DNA of 43,904 nt from an uncultured Eubacteriales bacterium (GCA_900546845.1 UREK01000017.1:1-43904); one strand, 5' to 3'. Positions 26,701 to 34,035 are shown, counted from the first letter of the stretch. Translations and numbers: made by a program. The notes: generated by a model from the letters alone, not told the origin.

Positions 26701-29292
26701 GCAGCCCGTGAAGCTCTTCTCCGCTTCCGCCACAGTCGTTTTCTCATTGACGCTTTTCAGCGTGGGGCAGTTGGCCAGGGCGTAATTCTCCAGGCAAGTA
26801 ATCTTTTCGGGCGCAGCAAACGTAACGCTTTCAAGGTCGGCCGCGTATTTCAGCGCGTTTTGCTTCACCGTGTTCACGGTGCAGCTCACCCCGTTGGGGG
26901 CGATCGTTCCGGGAACCTTCATGTCTGGCACGCCCGCCGGGCAGTAGAAGAGGGCGGCTGTCTTCGCAGCTTCATCATAGGTGTAGACCGCACCGGTTTC
27001 ATCCACCCAGATCGTGCCGGAGAGGCCGCTGAAGGGCGCGGGTGCGCCCGCAAGCGCGCCGGGCTTGATGGTGATCTGGTTGGGGCCCGCAAAGCACAGG
27101 GAATCCGCCCGCTCGGCGAAGTAATGGAACGTCTCATCCAGAATGTCCACCTCAGCCCCGATGGTCAGCGCGAAGCGGGGGAGGTCGATGCCAGGTCTGA
27201 ACGGGAAATAGCCCGAACTAGTATCGCAGAACGCTTGCTTGGCGTTATAAGTCACCGTTGACAGGTTGGTGCAGCTGTAGAACGCACGGGTGCCGATCTT
27301 CGTGATCCCTGCCGGGATGGTGAGGGATGAGAGCGCCGTAGGGTAATTCTTCTCGTTAAGCAGGAAGTCGCCTGGGATCGCCCCGGTAAGGTTGTCAAAG
27401 GTGATCGTCTGCAGGTTTTCCATGTACGAAAATGCGCCGGTGCAGTTTCCAAGCGTCGTGCTTTTCAATACCACGTTTTGGACGGATGTGGCATATTGGA
27501 AGGCGTGGTGCATCGTCGTCACGCTTGCCGGAATAACGACCTTCTGCAGCTGCGTTACAAAGTAAAATGCCTGCGTTCTGATCGTAGTGACCGGCTGGCC
27601 GCCGATCGCTGCGGGAACGGTATATTCGCTCCCCGGCCTGTTGGTGGGGTAGGTAACCAGCGTCCATTCGCCGCCGTTCCGCATGAAAAGCACGCCGTCC
27701 ACACTCCGGAAGATCTCGTTCTCCTCCGCCACTGTGATCGCCTGCGCAATACTCGGGATGCCCGCGCTCCCCAATATTTCAGTCAGGCTGGCGGGCAGGT
27801 GCAGCGTCTGCAGGCCAGAGAAGGAAAACGCGTTGCCCGCCATGCTCGTCAGCCCCTCGTTTAAGGTGACGCTCGTCAAGCTGCTGATTCTCGCGAAGCA
27901 GAATTCGTCCAGTTTTGTAACGTTTCCGGGGATCACCACAGAAGCCAGAAGCTGGCAATTCTCGAAAGCATTTTTCCCAATGCTCCCGACCGTGTTCGAG
28001 ATGGTGACATCCGTGATGCAGCAGGAGTTGAACGCAAAGTCGCCGATCTTGGTGACGCCCTCCCCCAGCACCAGCCTGGCGGGAATATGCTGGCGCGCAT
28101 CGCCGACATAGTCATACCACGGGGTAGCGGAGACTGCGGCATAATCCGGGATCGCCCCCGTGCCGGAGATAGTCAGGGTGTATTCGCCGGAGGCGCTTTT
28201 TGTCAGGCTCCAGGTCAGCTCAGTTCCCTCGATCGCCCCGCCGGCTACCTCGTCGTCCGGGATGGGCGCCGACAGGGGCATCAGCGCGCCCTCCTGCAAG
28301 ACGTCCTCCCCGGCGATGCCCTCCTCCAGGCCGCCGCATTCCGCGGTGTGGGTATGCTCCTCCAGGCCGCAGGTCAGCTCCCATACGCCGTAGCAGAGGG
28401 GGCCGTGGGTGTGGTTCTCGTCCTCGGGAAGCGTGCAGGTCAGCGGCTCCTCCTCCACAGTGCGGAAGCAGCCCTCCGCATGGACGTGTTCGCGGAGCTC
28501 CAACAGGCCGCAGGCCAGCGCGCCGGCTTCATTCAGGCAGGCGTCGGAATGCTGGTGCGGGATGGTTTCCGCCAAGCCACATACCAGCTGCGGCTCGGCC
28601 TGAACGGGTTCTGTGGAAAGTGTGCAGATCAGCTCCCCGGGCACCCAAGCATAGCACGCATCTGTATGCTCGTGGGCGGCAGGCGTCTCCCCGGCCGGGA
28701 TGGTTTCCTCCCCGGCCAGCGCGGGTTCTTCCCCGGCCTGCACAGGCTCTTCCCCGGCCTGCACAGGCTCTTCCCCGGCCTGCACAGGCTCGGTGGGGAT
28801 GGTGCAGATCAGCTCCCCGGGCACCCAGGCGTAGCATGCGTCCGTATGTTCATGGGTTGCGGAGGCCTCTCCGGCGGCATAACAGCTTTCGCTGTGGATG
28901 TGGGGCGTGGTCTCCGGAAGCGGGCACCAGAGGCTGCCGGTTTCATCATAACAGGAGGCGCCGTGCTGGTGCAGGACAAAGTCCGCGTACCCGCAGACCA
29001 ACTCCCCGTCTCCGCCATAGCAGCTCTCCGTATGCCGGTGGAGGTTCATGCTCTCCACCGTGCAGATAGGCTCCAGCTGGGGTTCAGAGGCCACGTGGGT
29101 GTAGCACTCCTCCGTATGGGTATGTTCCTCCAGCGGGCACTGTACTTTTTCCATGGTGATGGCCGGCAGGATCAGGGCGTAGGTCGTACAGAATACAACG
29201 ACCGCGGCAAGGCACGTCACCGCCTGTAGCCACCGTTTTTTCCGGCGATGGCTTTTCGCATATCCCTCCTGCCTTTGCATATCAGAGTTCAT
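20782..29292 (-). CDS. Giant multidomain surface adhesin (2836 aa)
   Basis: Domains in order: basic N-terminus and membrane/export segment (about 20-46, ending YALILPAITMEK); an array of ten H-x-H-x3-C motifs (about 57-345) interspersed with Cys and AGEEPVQ repeats; BspA-type leucine-rich repeats (about 390-900, e.g. ITKIGTRAFYSCTNLSTVTY); a long series of beta-sandwich repeats of the DUF11/isopeptide type (e.g. GDEVTYRITLKNTGDLSFTL); a C-terminal SpaA domain with E-box YYLLEVKAPAGYAL; and the sorting signal LPEAGG (2798-2803), hydrophobic helix and KKCKK tail. It is the likely pilus-tip or stand-alone adhesin. The frame is unbroken over 8.5 kb. GGTGA lies six bases before the ATG. Ligand unknown. 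Confidence 0.93.
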   Translation of the reverse strand: MNSDMQRQEGYAKSHRRKKRWLQAVTCLAAVVVFCTTYALILPAITMEKVQCPLEEHTHTEECYTHVASEPQLEPICTVESMNLHRHTESCYGGDGELVCGYADFVLHQHGASCYDETGSLWCPLPETTPHIHSESCYAAGEASATHEHTDACYAWVPGELICTIPTEPVQAGEEPVQAGEEPVQAGEEPALAGEETIPAGETPAAHEHTDACYAWVPGELICTLSTEPVQAEPQLVCGLAETIPHQHSDACLNEAGALACGLLELREHVHAEGCFRTVEEEPLTCTLPEDENHTHGPLCYGVWELTCGLEEHTHTAECGGLEEGIAGEDVLQEGALMPLSAPIPDDEVAGGAIEGTELTWSLTKSASGEYTLTISGTGAIPDYAAVSATPWYDYVGDARQHIPARLVLGEGVTKIGDFAFNSCCITDVTISNTVGSIGKNAFENCQLLASVVIPGNVTKLDEFCFARISSLTSVTLNEGLTSMAGNAFSFSGLQTLHLPASLTEILGSAGIPSIAQAITVAEENEIFRSVDGVLFMRNGGEWTLVTYPTNRPGSEYTVPAAIGGQPVTTIRTQAFYFVTQLQKVVIPASVTTMHHAFQYATSVQNVVLKSTTLGNCTGAFSYMENLQTITFDNLTGAIPGDFLLNEKNYPTALSSLTIPAGITKIGTRAFYSCTNLSTVTYNAKQAFCDTSSGYFPFRPGIDLPRFALTIGAEVDILDETFHYFAERADSLCFAGPNQITIKPGALAGAPAPFSGLSGTIWVDETGAVYTYDEAAKTAALFYCPAGVPDMKVPGTIAPNGVSCTVNTVKQNALKYAADLESVTFAAPEKITCLENYALANCPTLKSVNEKTTVAEAEKSFTGCKEKGYNLFYNTGLSGAGSSGAPDTMDGAEGLTVTREGATEMSISIKGGSWSNPSGKGGYSLLTGETLTINANVGNTSGTEAFVYRVYFELTGGDGGTLSIEPGKTYQFGSAGAVQTATCWATEDPCTVYLEFTPTAGATGGVSVTANYPTPASAGGGLNVWGKILTKDEAAKYEKKRMEPGEEGSIQAYWKTAPASFALTKTAASVKPLNIVGVVGGAAQPDAEMWWQITLSLKGSTQSYGKDYAKWADFTDTMTLPAGVAWSETAKTAIQNGTARWSGADLYAGEVLIAQVKMPSNASLSLVDRSVAWDETADTAVFKWRVRNTSDKAELSPVTVNFYVYPAALSVDMAEFNQTTGGSIQNQASAAVSYHYCEPKEVAPASAEKRIQGGAGSIQVKKTASEVKYFGEDVTYTLDVYNEGALPWKGDVQGSYTLKDALDSRIYIRPENLQRMFDDSEHGGSLTVTINNAALGEWKPVTGAEEGGATWRTPENSDIGTAGHTLTLTRGQSGGCQIAVDNGTPQTYSSVAEALKSAGYGVTTAATYTCAWTLNGADGSCTFAGGEHREFMIYATVKNSFQQADKDWPGGYAQSGTNTIPSTTAYVRDSAEKEIAKTGYVPAHEVRRDAVIDKRAYQNGVHVTEMPKVNNGDVLDYEIEFTHFGTGAYENLPMVEDLYGSQYLLVPAGENSKLKGLPEVKHGGKTYYQLMEGTYTDVAVGVDDTGRLLTAASITVVKATGSNGEKPYVDLGGNKKYYTGMHTTVKWYFPREEGGNYRKTVRYQVVVDTEASEGISYDLGSVAWMNDRENARIYSFFWGAGTIVQFDKDIVERRGTAPANDVLNKEDHTLLAAGDEVTYRITLKNTGDLSFTLTGKELADALPDTHGVFEWKKGTNVLLAMETEGGENVTVSGLDNWSITTTSPSYDSMPNGRQYIVWPENASIRFNGKGRVYLYFTLQYPGNDAGGKATWSEYAAKVGGSTLDNTMYVYGFPSVVTHELRETGKALLQKGVYGMYYYDDSATAQRTYTQAGSSRTVYNNRDSKNRAVAYYVTLYNGGSKRLYLNDLYDKLPDGFTFQHMLQNGNLSRLSLLQTITTPGGTNLTNPLVNAEGVTYRSVGITAEKAEGGVMFRITKPGDGSNAAAYDETRGQYYLNQGEAIVFGYMCDIGPSDKTKDAATNAVAMPYTDQPATGVSIVPTADMRVSAVDSGFENANDGSRAAMSAASVKEKYGFTDGSGDGTWLVSDVTVRRGEIIPGVTKVTESYTQGGVTTPYENHVDPTAVVNWSVKLSNGGAQAITDYTFEDSMPSPYIFVGKVAGTIRDKDGNAVLKQELLAFPAERGANETSVTVTRKGKSYKVTLDGTETDLGDGLSVSLSREGGSGNEVLKLHLKDASFSIPEGGTMEIGLSSKNPTTNMISTVYTNYATLTPTQAFTRHGEGQIVKDGAGKPVSVRAYSSVTVATGLVTSSVKSVTDGTHTAVSTDPANNTILLPDAGKEFTYTLSVTNSTGKAMEKLVLIDNLPEVGDHSPFSMAAPRGSEFRVSFAANPAVTVKVTSKDGKEATLAASKYTVQYAEATDFGKPQSADWKGETIGTTAKWTASPANARAIRIIIEDKSNPTGGKVQPIIPDGATVSVTFRAKVDSDATPGSVAWNSFGYHYAIQEGSQTIELESMPMVVGVKVPDVPALEKKLVDVSGAPAAAEQDETFKFLVYVGEALPGSYATEAEWTAALKAQNITYHVFPVTVKAGASTSGETLLKAEGWAWTEGQKYTIVELPGDGRYAFRSFDGKEAAQHTFAYQGAETLTITCENLFQKWRIGLTKVDRMDSKVFLPGAVFALYSPEQSDKIDNVPAEYAALAIQPTIQNGAETWYLAQVGTTGADGALAFESLLREKYYLLEVKAPAGYALSETPGQTIYRTAAKDGVYTLKVENRKGYELPEAGGAGTVPYTLGGLLALCAGVLLLYKKCKKEGSASS
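28720..28795 (-). repeat. 21-bp tandem repeat within the adhesin gene
   Basis: About three near-identical 21-bp units encode EPVQAGE-type heptads, with diverged units to each side (EPALAGE, ETIPAGE). In-frame repeats like this are prone to length change. Confidence 0.8.
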
Positions 29293-29310
29293 TCAATGTC
29301 ACCAGCCTTC

Positions 29311-29892
29311 CTATTCCAAGCTCCCGAATTCGGCCAGCGGCCAGACCCGGAAGATAATCTTCCCAACAATCTGTTCATCCGCCACGCAGCCCACCGCCGT
29401 GCTGCGGGAATCAACCGAGGTGGCGCGGTGGTCGCCCAGGACAAAGATACGGCTCTCCGGCACCTGGTAGGGCAGCTCGATATTCGTTTCGCCCAGGGCC
29501 TTTTCCGTCAGATAAGGCTCCTCCAGCAGCTCGCCGTCCACATAGACGTTTCCGTCCCCATCAATGTTGACCCACTGGCCGGGGCCGGCGATATAGCGCT
29601 TGACCAGCAGCTTGTTGCCCAGATAGAAGCACACCATGTCCCCGGCGAGGAAGCCGTCGCTCTTCACAGCGACGACGATCTCCCCCTCGTTCAAGGTCGG
29701 AACCATGGAGCTTCCGTAGATCTGCAGCACAGGCATCCAGAGTGTAGCCACCAGCACAGCGACGGCTGCGACGACGACCAGGGTGCAGACGGTGCTGCGC
29801 AGGATGGAGCGGTATCGGCTCTTATATTTCACCCGTTTCAGCTCGGCCTCCAGCTGCTCAGCCGAAGGCATTTCACACGTTTTCTTCTTCAT
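29311..29892 (-). CDS. lepB: Signal peptidase I
   Basis: A 193-residue type I signal peptidase. One membrane helix (about 33-56) is followed by the catalytic Ser in GSSMVPTL, the catalytic Lys in LLVKRYIAGPGQ, and GDHRATSVDSR. It removes signal peptides from exported proteins. A copy inside a pilus operon usually serves the pilins or the adhesin. The next gene, the giant adhesin, begins 18 bases downstream. It overlaps the coiled-coil gene by four bases. Confidence 0.93.
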   Translation of the reverse strand: MKKKTCEMPSAEQLEAELKRVKYKSRYRSILRSTVCTLVVVAAVAVLVATLWMPVLQIYGSSMVPTLNEGEIVVAVKSDGFLAGDMVCFYLGNKLLVKRYIAGPGQWVNIDGDGNVYVDGELLEEPYLTEKALGETNIELPYQVPESRIFVLGDHRATSVDSRSTAVGCVADEQIVGKIIFRVWPLAEFGSLE

Positions 29893-30149
29893 GCTTTCCG
29901 CTCCTCTACAAGGCGGCGCACATTTTCCAGGTACTGCACCGCCGCTGCCTCCGCCGCTTCAAACACACCGTTGAGCTGCAGCGCCGCTGCCGCTATTGAA
30001 CCGGCCTTTTCCAGCCGGATTGCCCTGTCATCCAGCCGCTCACGTGCCTTCTCCAGCTCGGCGCGCAGCCTCTCATTTTCACGGCGCTCATCCAAGAGCA
30101 GCTCCAGAAGATCGGCGCGGCGCAGCTTTTTCAATTCCCGGTCAGTCAT
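29889..30149 (-). CDS. Small coiled-coil protein, first gene of the pilus operon
   Basis: An 86-residue, highly charged protein without signal peptide or membrane helix. Residues 1-50 form a clear heptad pattern (LLELLLDERRENERLRAELE), followed by an Ala-rich helical half. AGGAGG precedes the ATG, and its end overlaps the signal peptidase start (ATGA). No enzymatic motif. Its operon position suggests a cytoplasmic role in pilus production or secretion. Function unknown. Confidence 0.75.
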   Translation of the reverse strand: MTDRELKKLRRADLLELLLDERRENERLRAELEKARERLDDRAIRLEKAGSIAAAALQLNGVFEAAEAAAVQYLENVRRLVEERKA

Positions 30150-30336
30150 AAGTGCCTCCTATCCATGTCGGATGCTCTTCAGAAAAGGGTTCGCGAACGC
30201 GCTCCGGCTGCCTCAGGTTATCCTGGGCAGCAGCGAAAATCCCTTTTGCAGCTGCGGCGGACATCATCTATGCCCCAAGCCGGCATAGGATTCTTATTCC
30301 ACAGTAGCAGCGCCGTCCAACATACATCACATATTA

Positions 30337-30616
30337 CCACAGAATTTCTGTTCTGTGGCAATAATGCTGTTCAATCTATATATTATATTTAACTTTTAAA
30401 TTATACCTGTTTTTCTTTTAAAATGGAAGGGCTTATTTCCCATATTTAACCAATATTTGGAAAATACTTCTGCAAACAGCATGCCTCTCCGAAGCTGAAA
30501 CCAGCTTGGTTTGTTTTCGACCCCGTTTTTGCCGCCGCAGCGCTGTTCCTGTGTGCTGCGGCGGGTTCTCCCTCTATCCTCCGCCGAATAATACCGCAGA
30601 ATATGAATTCTGTGGT
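30337..30616. promoter_or_regulatory. Upstream region of the pilus operon with paired inverted repeats
   Basis: Two related 22-bp palindromes, CCACAGAA-N6-TTCTGTGG (30338-30359) and CCGCAGAAT-N4-ATTCTGTGG (30594-30615), bound an AT-rich segment. Their outer arms form an exact 11-bp inverted repeat (ACCACAGAATT/AATTCTGTGGT). Between them, on the minus strand facing the pilus operon, lie two TATAAT boxes (30382-30387, 30400-30405), both without a good -35. The second palindrome is followed by TTTTTT on the plus strand and could be a plain terminator. Confidence 0.5.
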
Positions 30617-30625
30617 TTTTTGCAT

Positions 30626-31109
30626 TTAAATCAGCAGGCGCATTTTGCGGAGCGTCCGGTCATGCGTGCGTGCGCTCGCGGCCACATAGAGCCGGGTGGT
30701 TTCCAGGGAGGAATGGCCCAGCACATCCGCAAGGTGTGCGAGGTTTTTTTCCACCGCATAAAAGCAGCGCGCAAACAGGTGCCGCAGGTTATGCGGGAAT
30801 ACCTTGCGCGGGTCTACCCGCCCGCCCCGCGCGCACCGCTTCGAGCGTAATGCACTTCAGCTCGCTCACCCGGATGCCCGTGGAGCAGATCGCGAGCATC
30901 AAAAGATGCAGCCTTTCATTGGCGCTGCTCTGTGCCGCGCCGAGCAGCCGCCGGTATTCCGGTTCCGAAAGCTCCCGGCTTTCCTCCAGGAACTCTTTGC
31001 GCTGCACCCGCAGCAGCTTCACCTTGCAGCCAGGCAGCCCGGCAAAGCCAAAATAGGCGTGGAACGCGGTTGTGTAGCCGGAAAAATTCGGGGTGCAGCC
31101 AACGCCCAT
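30626..31109 (-). pseudogene. Tyrosine recombinase/integrase with internal deletion
   Basis: The upstream part reads as a core-binding region followed by the catalytic Arg motif ICSTGIRVSELKCITLEAV. Then the frame breaks near 30830. The C-terminal part continues in another frame with VDPRKVFPHNLRHLFA (HxxR), LADVLGHSSLETTRLYVAAS (His and the nucleophile Tyr) and a TAA at 30626-30628. About 50-60 residues expected between the Arg and HxxR motifs are absent, and the N-terminus is also short. The enzyme is very likely inactive. Confidence 0.82.
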
Positions 31110-31137
31110 GCGCGCTCGTGCCGTAAATTTTCCTTTC

Positions 31138-31165
31138 TTTCAAGGGGCGCTTGTGGTACTATATA
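31138..31165 (+). promoter_or_regulatory. Possible promoter of the zinc-ribbon gene
   Basis: TTTCAA (31138-31143), a 16-bp spacer, TATATA (31160-31165). Moderate match only. Confidence 0.3.
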
Positions 31166-31197
31166 GGCGGAATCATAATCAAAAGGGGGATTTTTAT

Positions 31198-31593
31198 ATG
31201 ATTTGTCCGAATTGTGGCGCCAATAATTCCGATTCCACGAAATTCTGCAGCACCTGCGGCAGCCGCCTGGATGCGGACGCCCAGCAGGGGCAGGCGCAGC
31301 AGCAGGCGTATCAGCCCGCGCCGGTTATGGCACAGCCCGCAAACAGCCAGCCGCTCACGACCAGCCAGTTCTTCCTGATGGATCTCATCCTTGCGATCCC
31401 GCTTGTCGGCATCATCATGTGCTTTGTCTGGGCCTTTGGCGACGGCTCCAACCCGAACCGCAAGGCTTGGGCGAAGGCCAAGCTCATCTGGATCCTCGTC
31501 GGCATCGTGCTCACGGTTCTTCTTGTGCTGCTCGTCGGCAGTTCGCTTGCGGCCATCCTGAACGCGGCTTCCTACGGCGGCTTTTATCGTTAA
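31198..31593 (+). CDS. Zinc-ribbon membrane protein
   Basis: A 131-residue protein with an N-terminal zinc ribbon (MICPNCGANNSDSTKFCSTC), a Gln/Pro/Ala-rich linker and two membrane helices (about 58-78 and 98-122). The ATG at 31198 follows GGGGGA and places the zinc ribbon at the very start, as is usual in this family. Common in Firmicutes; function unknown. A single-gene unit with its own terminator. Confidence 0.85.
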   Translation: MICPNCGANNSDSTKFCSTCGSRLDADAQQGQAQQQAYQPAPVMAQPANSQPLTTSQFFLMDLILAIPLVGIIMCFVWAFGDGSNPNRKAWAKAKLIWILVGIVLTVLLVLLVGSSLAAILNAASYGGFYR

Positions 31594-31626
31594 TCCAAAC
31601 CCGCTTCACCAGGCGCAAAACGCAAC

Positions 31627-31665
31627 AGGGGAGCGCCTTTCCGGCGCTTCCCTCCTTTGTTCTTA
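31627..31665 (+). terminator. Terminator of the zinc-ribbon gene
   Basis: AGGGGAGCGCC pairs with GGCGCTTCCCT (one wobble) around TTTCC, followed by a T-rich stretch. Confidence 0.65.
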
Positions 31666-31701
31666 CAATAACTAATTATCTAAAATTAAACAGGAGCCCT
31701 T

Positions 31702-32829
31702 ATGCCGGACACGCTTCTTTTTGAATCCACCCCATACCGGGATGCTTTCCCCAAAACCATTGCACACGTCCTCTCCGGCCTCGGCACTTGGTATAGCTGC
31801 GCATCCGTCGCCATCGGCCGCGGGGATGAGCTTTTTCTGAAGTTTGCCGCGGGCAACCGGCAGGACTATTCCGGCGATACGCTGCACGCCCCGGACCCCA
31901 AGCCCGTCACGATGCAGACGCTTTATGACATGGCCTCCGTAACGAAGCTGATGGCCACCACGCTCGTGGCGCTGCGCCTGATGGAAGAAGGCGCGTTCTC
32001 GCTTTACGACCCGCTCACGCGGTATTTCCCCGATTGCGGCAACTATGCGGACGTCACGCTGCGCCACCTCCTGACGCATACCTCCGGCCTGCTCCCGCAC
32101 ATCCCGCTGTATGAGCTCTGCCAAGCGCCAGAGGAAGCCGTCCCGGCCATTCTCCATTCCGAGCCCGTCTGCAAGCCCGGCGAACAGGTGTATTACAGCT
32201 GCATGGGGTTCATCCTGCTGCGCGCCATTCTGGAGCGGATCGCCGGCGCGCCGCTTGACCTGCTCGCGCGCACGCTCGTGTTCGAGCCGCTCCAAATGCA
32301 CACCGCTGGCTATAACCCGGACGCGCTCGCCACGCCGGACATTGCTGCCACCGAGTATTCCGCCGCAGAGAAGCGCTACATCTGCGGCCATGTGCACGAT
32401 GAAAACGCCTGCTTCCTCGGCGGCGTTTCGGGCAACGCGGGCGTGTTTGCCACGCTGGACGACATGATAAAGCTCGGCGCGATGCTTTCAGGGCGTGGCG
32501 CTTCGCACGGCAAGCGGTTCCTCTCCCGCCGGGTGTTCGACCTTGCTGTGAAAAATCACACGCCGGGCCTTGACGAAGCGCGCGGCCTCGGCTTCTCGCT
32601 CAAGGGCGAAGGGCTTTCCGCCTCCGGCGAATTCACCTCCCCGGACTCCTACGGCCACAACGGCTATACCGGCACTTCCATCTATGTGGATGGACGCACC
32701 GGCGTTTATTTCATCCTGCTGACGAACTCCGTCCACTATGGCCGGGATGACCGCACGCCGTTCTTCCGGGGCCGCCGCCTGTTCCACAACATCGCCCTGA
32801 CAGAATCGGACCGGATCGCCGGCTATTGA
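31702..32829 (+). CDS. Beta-lactamase-family serine hydrolase, probably muropeptide amidase (AmiE/YbbE-like)
   Basis: A 375-residue protein without signal peptide. It has the class C/PBP-like active-site motifs: SVTK (Ser-x-x-Lys), YSC (Tyr-x-Asn position) and GHNGYTGT (the KTG equivalent). In Bacillus subtilis the related YbbE/AmiE is an N-acetylmuramyl-L-alanine amidase encoded next to namZ in the muropeptide rescue cluster. Here too a NamZ-family gene follows 17 bases downstream. The recycling role is inferred from this pairing; a plain esterase or D-aminopeptidase is the alternative. Confidence 0.82.
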   Translation: MPDTLLFESTPYRDAFPKTIAHVLSGLGTWYSCASVAIGRGDELFLKFAAGNRQDYSGDTLHAPDPKPVTMQTLYDMASVTKLMATTLVALRLMEEGAFSLYDPLTRYFPDCGNYADVTLRHLLTHTSGLLPHIPLYELCQAPEEAVPAILHSEPVCKPGEQVYYSCMGFILLRAILERIAGAPLDLLARTLVFEPLQMHTAGYNPDALATPDIAATEYSAAEKRYICGHVHDENACFLGGVSGNAGVFATLDDMIKLGAMLSGRGASHGKRFLSRRVFDLAVKNHTPGLDEARGLGFSLKGEGLSASGEFTSPDSYGHNGYTGTSIYVDGRTGVYFILLTNSVHYGRDDRTPFFRGRRLFHNIALTESDRIAGY

Positions 32830-32846
32830 TTTTCAAGGAGGCTGCC

Positions 32847-33989
32847 ATGCAAAAGATTATCGTTTCCCCGGGTGCGGAGGTTCTGCTGCATGCGCCGCTG
32901 CCCAAAAGCGTCGCGGCAAAATCCTCCCGCGTTGGCCTCGTTACGAACCCGACGGGCGTACTGCCAAACCTCCGGCCCACCTATGATGTGCTGGCGGAGC
33001 TTTACACGCTGGCAGCGCTGTTCTCCCCGGAGCACGGCGTGCGCGGGGATGTGGATGCGGGCGGCGACGTGCCGGATTATGTGGACGGCGCGACCGGCCT
33101 GCCCGTTTACAGCACCTACGGCCCTGGCAGGGAAGCAGCCTACCGCAAAATGGCAGAGCTCGACTGCGTGTTTTTCGACATGCAGGACGTAGGCGCGCGC
33201 TATTATACCTATCAATACACGATGGCCGAGGCAATGGAGGCCTGCGCTGCGGCGGGAGTGCCGTTCGTCGTGCTGGACCGGCCGCCGATGATCGGCTGCA
33301 TCCCGCAGGGGAATATCCTGGACCCGGGATTCTCCTCCTTCGTCGGCAAATACCCGACTGCCGTGCGCACCGGCCTCACGATCGGCGAGTTCGCGCGCTT
33401 CATCAACGAAACGGAAGGGATCGGCTGCGCGCTTACCGTCGTCCCCTGCATTGGCGTAACGCGCGGCCTGTATTACGACGAAACGGCGCTGCCCTTCGTC
33501 CCGCCCTCCCCCGCTATCCCGACGACGGACTGCGCGCTCGTTTACCCAGGCACCTGCCTGCTCGAAGGCACGAACCTTTCCGACGGCCGGGGCACGGCCA
33601 AGCCGTTCGAGCTCATCGGCGCGCCGTGGCTGCGCGCGCGGGACGCGGTCGCCGCGCTCTACGCCCTGCCGCACGAGGGCTGCCTGTACCGCGAGGCCTA
33701 TTATACGCCTTACAGCGCGAAATTCCGCGGCGAACGCTGCCGCGGAATCCAGATCCACGTGACGGACCGCGCCGCGTTCCGCCCGTTTGAAACGGCTGTG
33801 CGCATGCTCTCCGTCATCCGCGCGCAGAACCCGGAGTTCGCCTACACGAATCCGGGCTTTGAAAGCAGCCTTTTCGGCTCCGGCGCGCTCGTTTCCGATG
33901 CGTTCGATTGCGAGCAATATATCGCTTCCCTCGACGCGCCGCTTGCAGAATATCGAAAAAAGATCGAGCCGTTTTACCTGTATGAATAA
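32847..33989 (+). CDS. namZ: DUF1343 protein, exo-beta-N-acetylmuramidase NamZ family
   Basis: A 380-residue DUF1343 protein. Diagnostic stretches are RVGLVTNPTGV, LFSPEHGVRGDVDAGG, STYGP, FDMQDVGARYYTYQYTMAEA, VLDRP, LVYPGTCLLEGTNLSDGRGT and KPFELIGAPW. NamZ of B. subtilis releases MurNAc from the non-reducing end of cell-wall fragments. No signal peptide is visible, so it would act on imported fragments or leave the cell by another path. The ATG at 32847 has AAGGAGG at the right distance. Co-transcribed with the serine hydrolase gene. Confidence 0.9.
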   Translation: MQKIIVSPGAEVLLHAPLPKSVAAKSSRVGLVTNPTGVLPNLRPTYDVLAELYTLAALFSPEHGVRGDVDAGGDVPDYVDGATGLPVYSTYGPGREAAYRKMAELDCVFFDMQDVGARYYTYQYTMAEAMEACAAAGVPFVVLDRPPMIGCIPQGNILDPGFSSFVGKYPTAVRTGLTIGEFARFINETEGIGCALTVVPCIGVTRGLYYDETALPFVPPSPAIPTTDCALVYPGTCLLEGTNLSDGRGTAKPFELIGAPWLRARDAVAALYALPHEGCLYREAYYTPYSAKFRGERCRGIQIHVTDRAAFRPFETAVRMLSVIRAQNPEFAYTNPGFESSLFGSGALVSDAFDCEQYIASLDAPLAEYRKKIEPFYLYE

Positions 33990-34007
33990 AAGCGTACGGA
34001 GAGACAC

Positions 34008-34035
34008 GCGGCCGCCCCGCTTAAGGGGCGGCCGC
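34008..34035 (+). terminator. Terminator after namZ
   Basis: Perfect 11-bp arms GCGGCCGCCCC and GGGGCGGCCGC around GCTTAA, followed by TCATTTCATT. Confidence 0.7.

Noticed and set aside
28720..28795. Possible CRISPR array (21-bp repeats)
   Set aside because: Units are directly adjacent with no spacers and encode in-frame heptads within a protein.
30506..30850. Plus-strand frame of 114 codons
   Set aside because: Antisense to the integrase C-terminus, which carries the HxxR, His and Tyr motifs on the minus strand.
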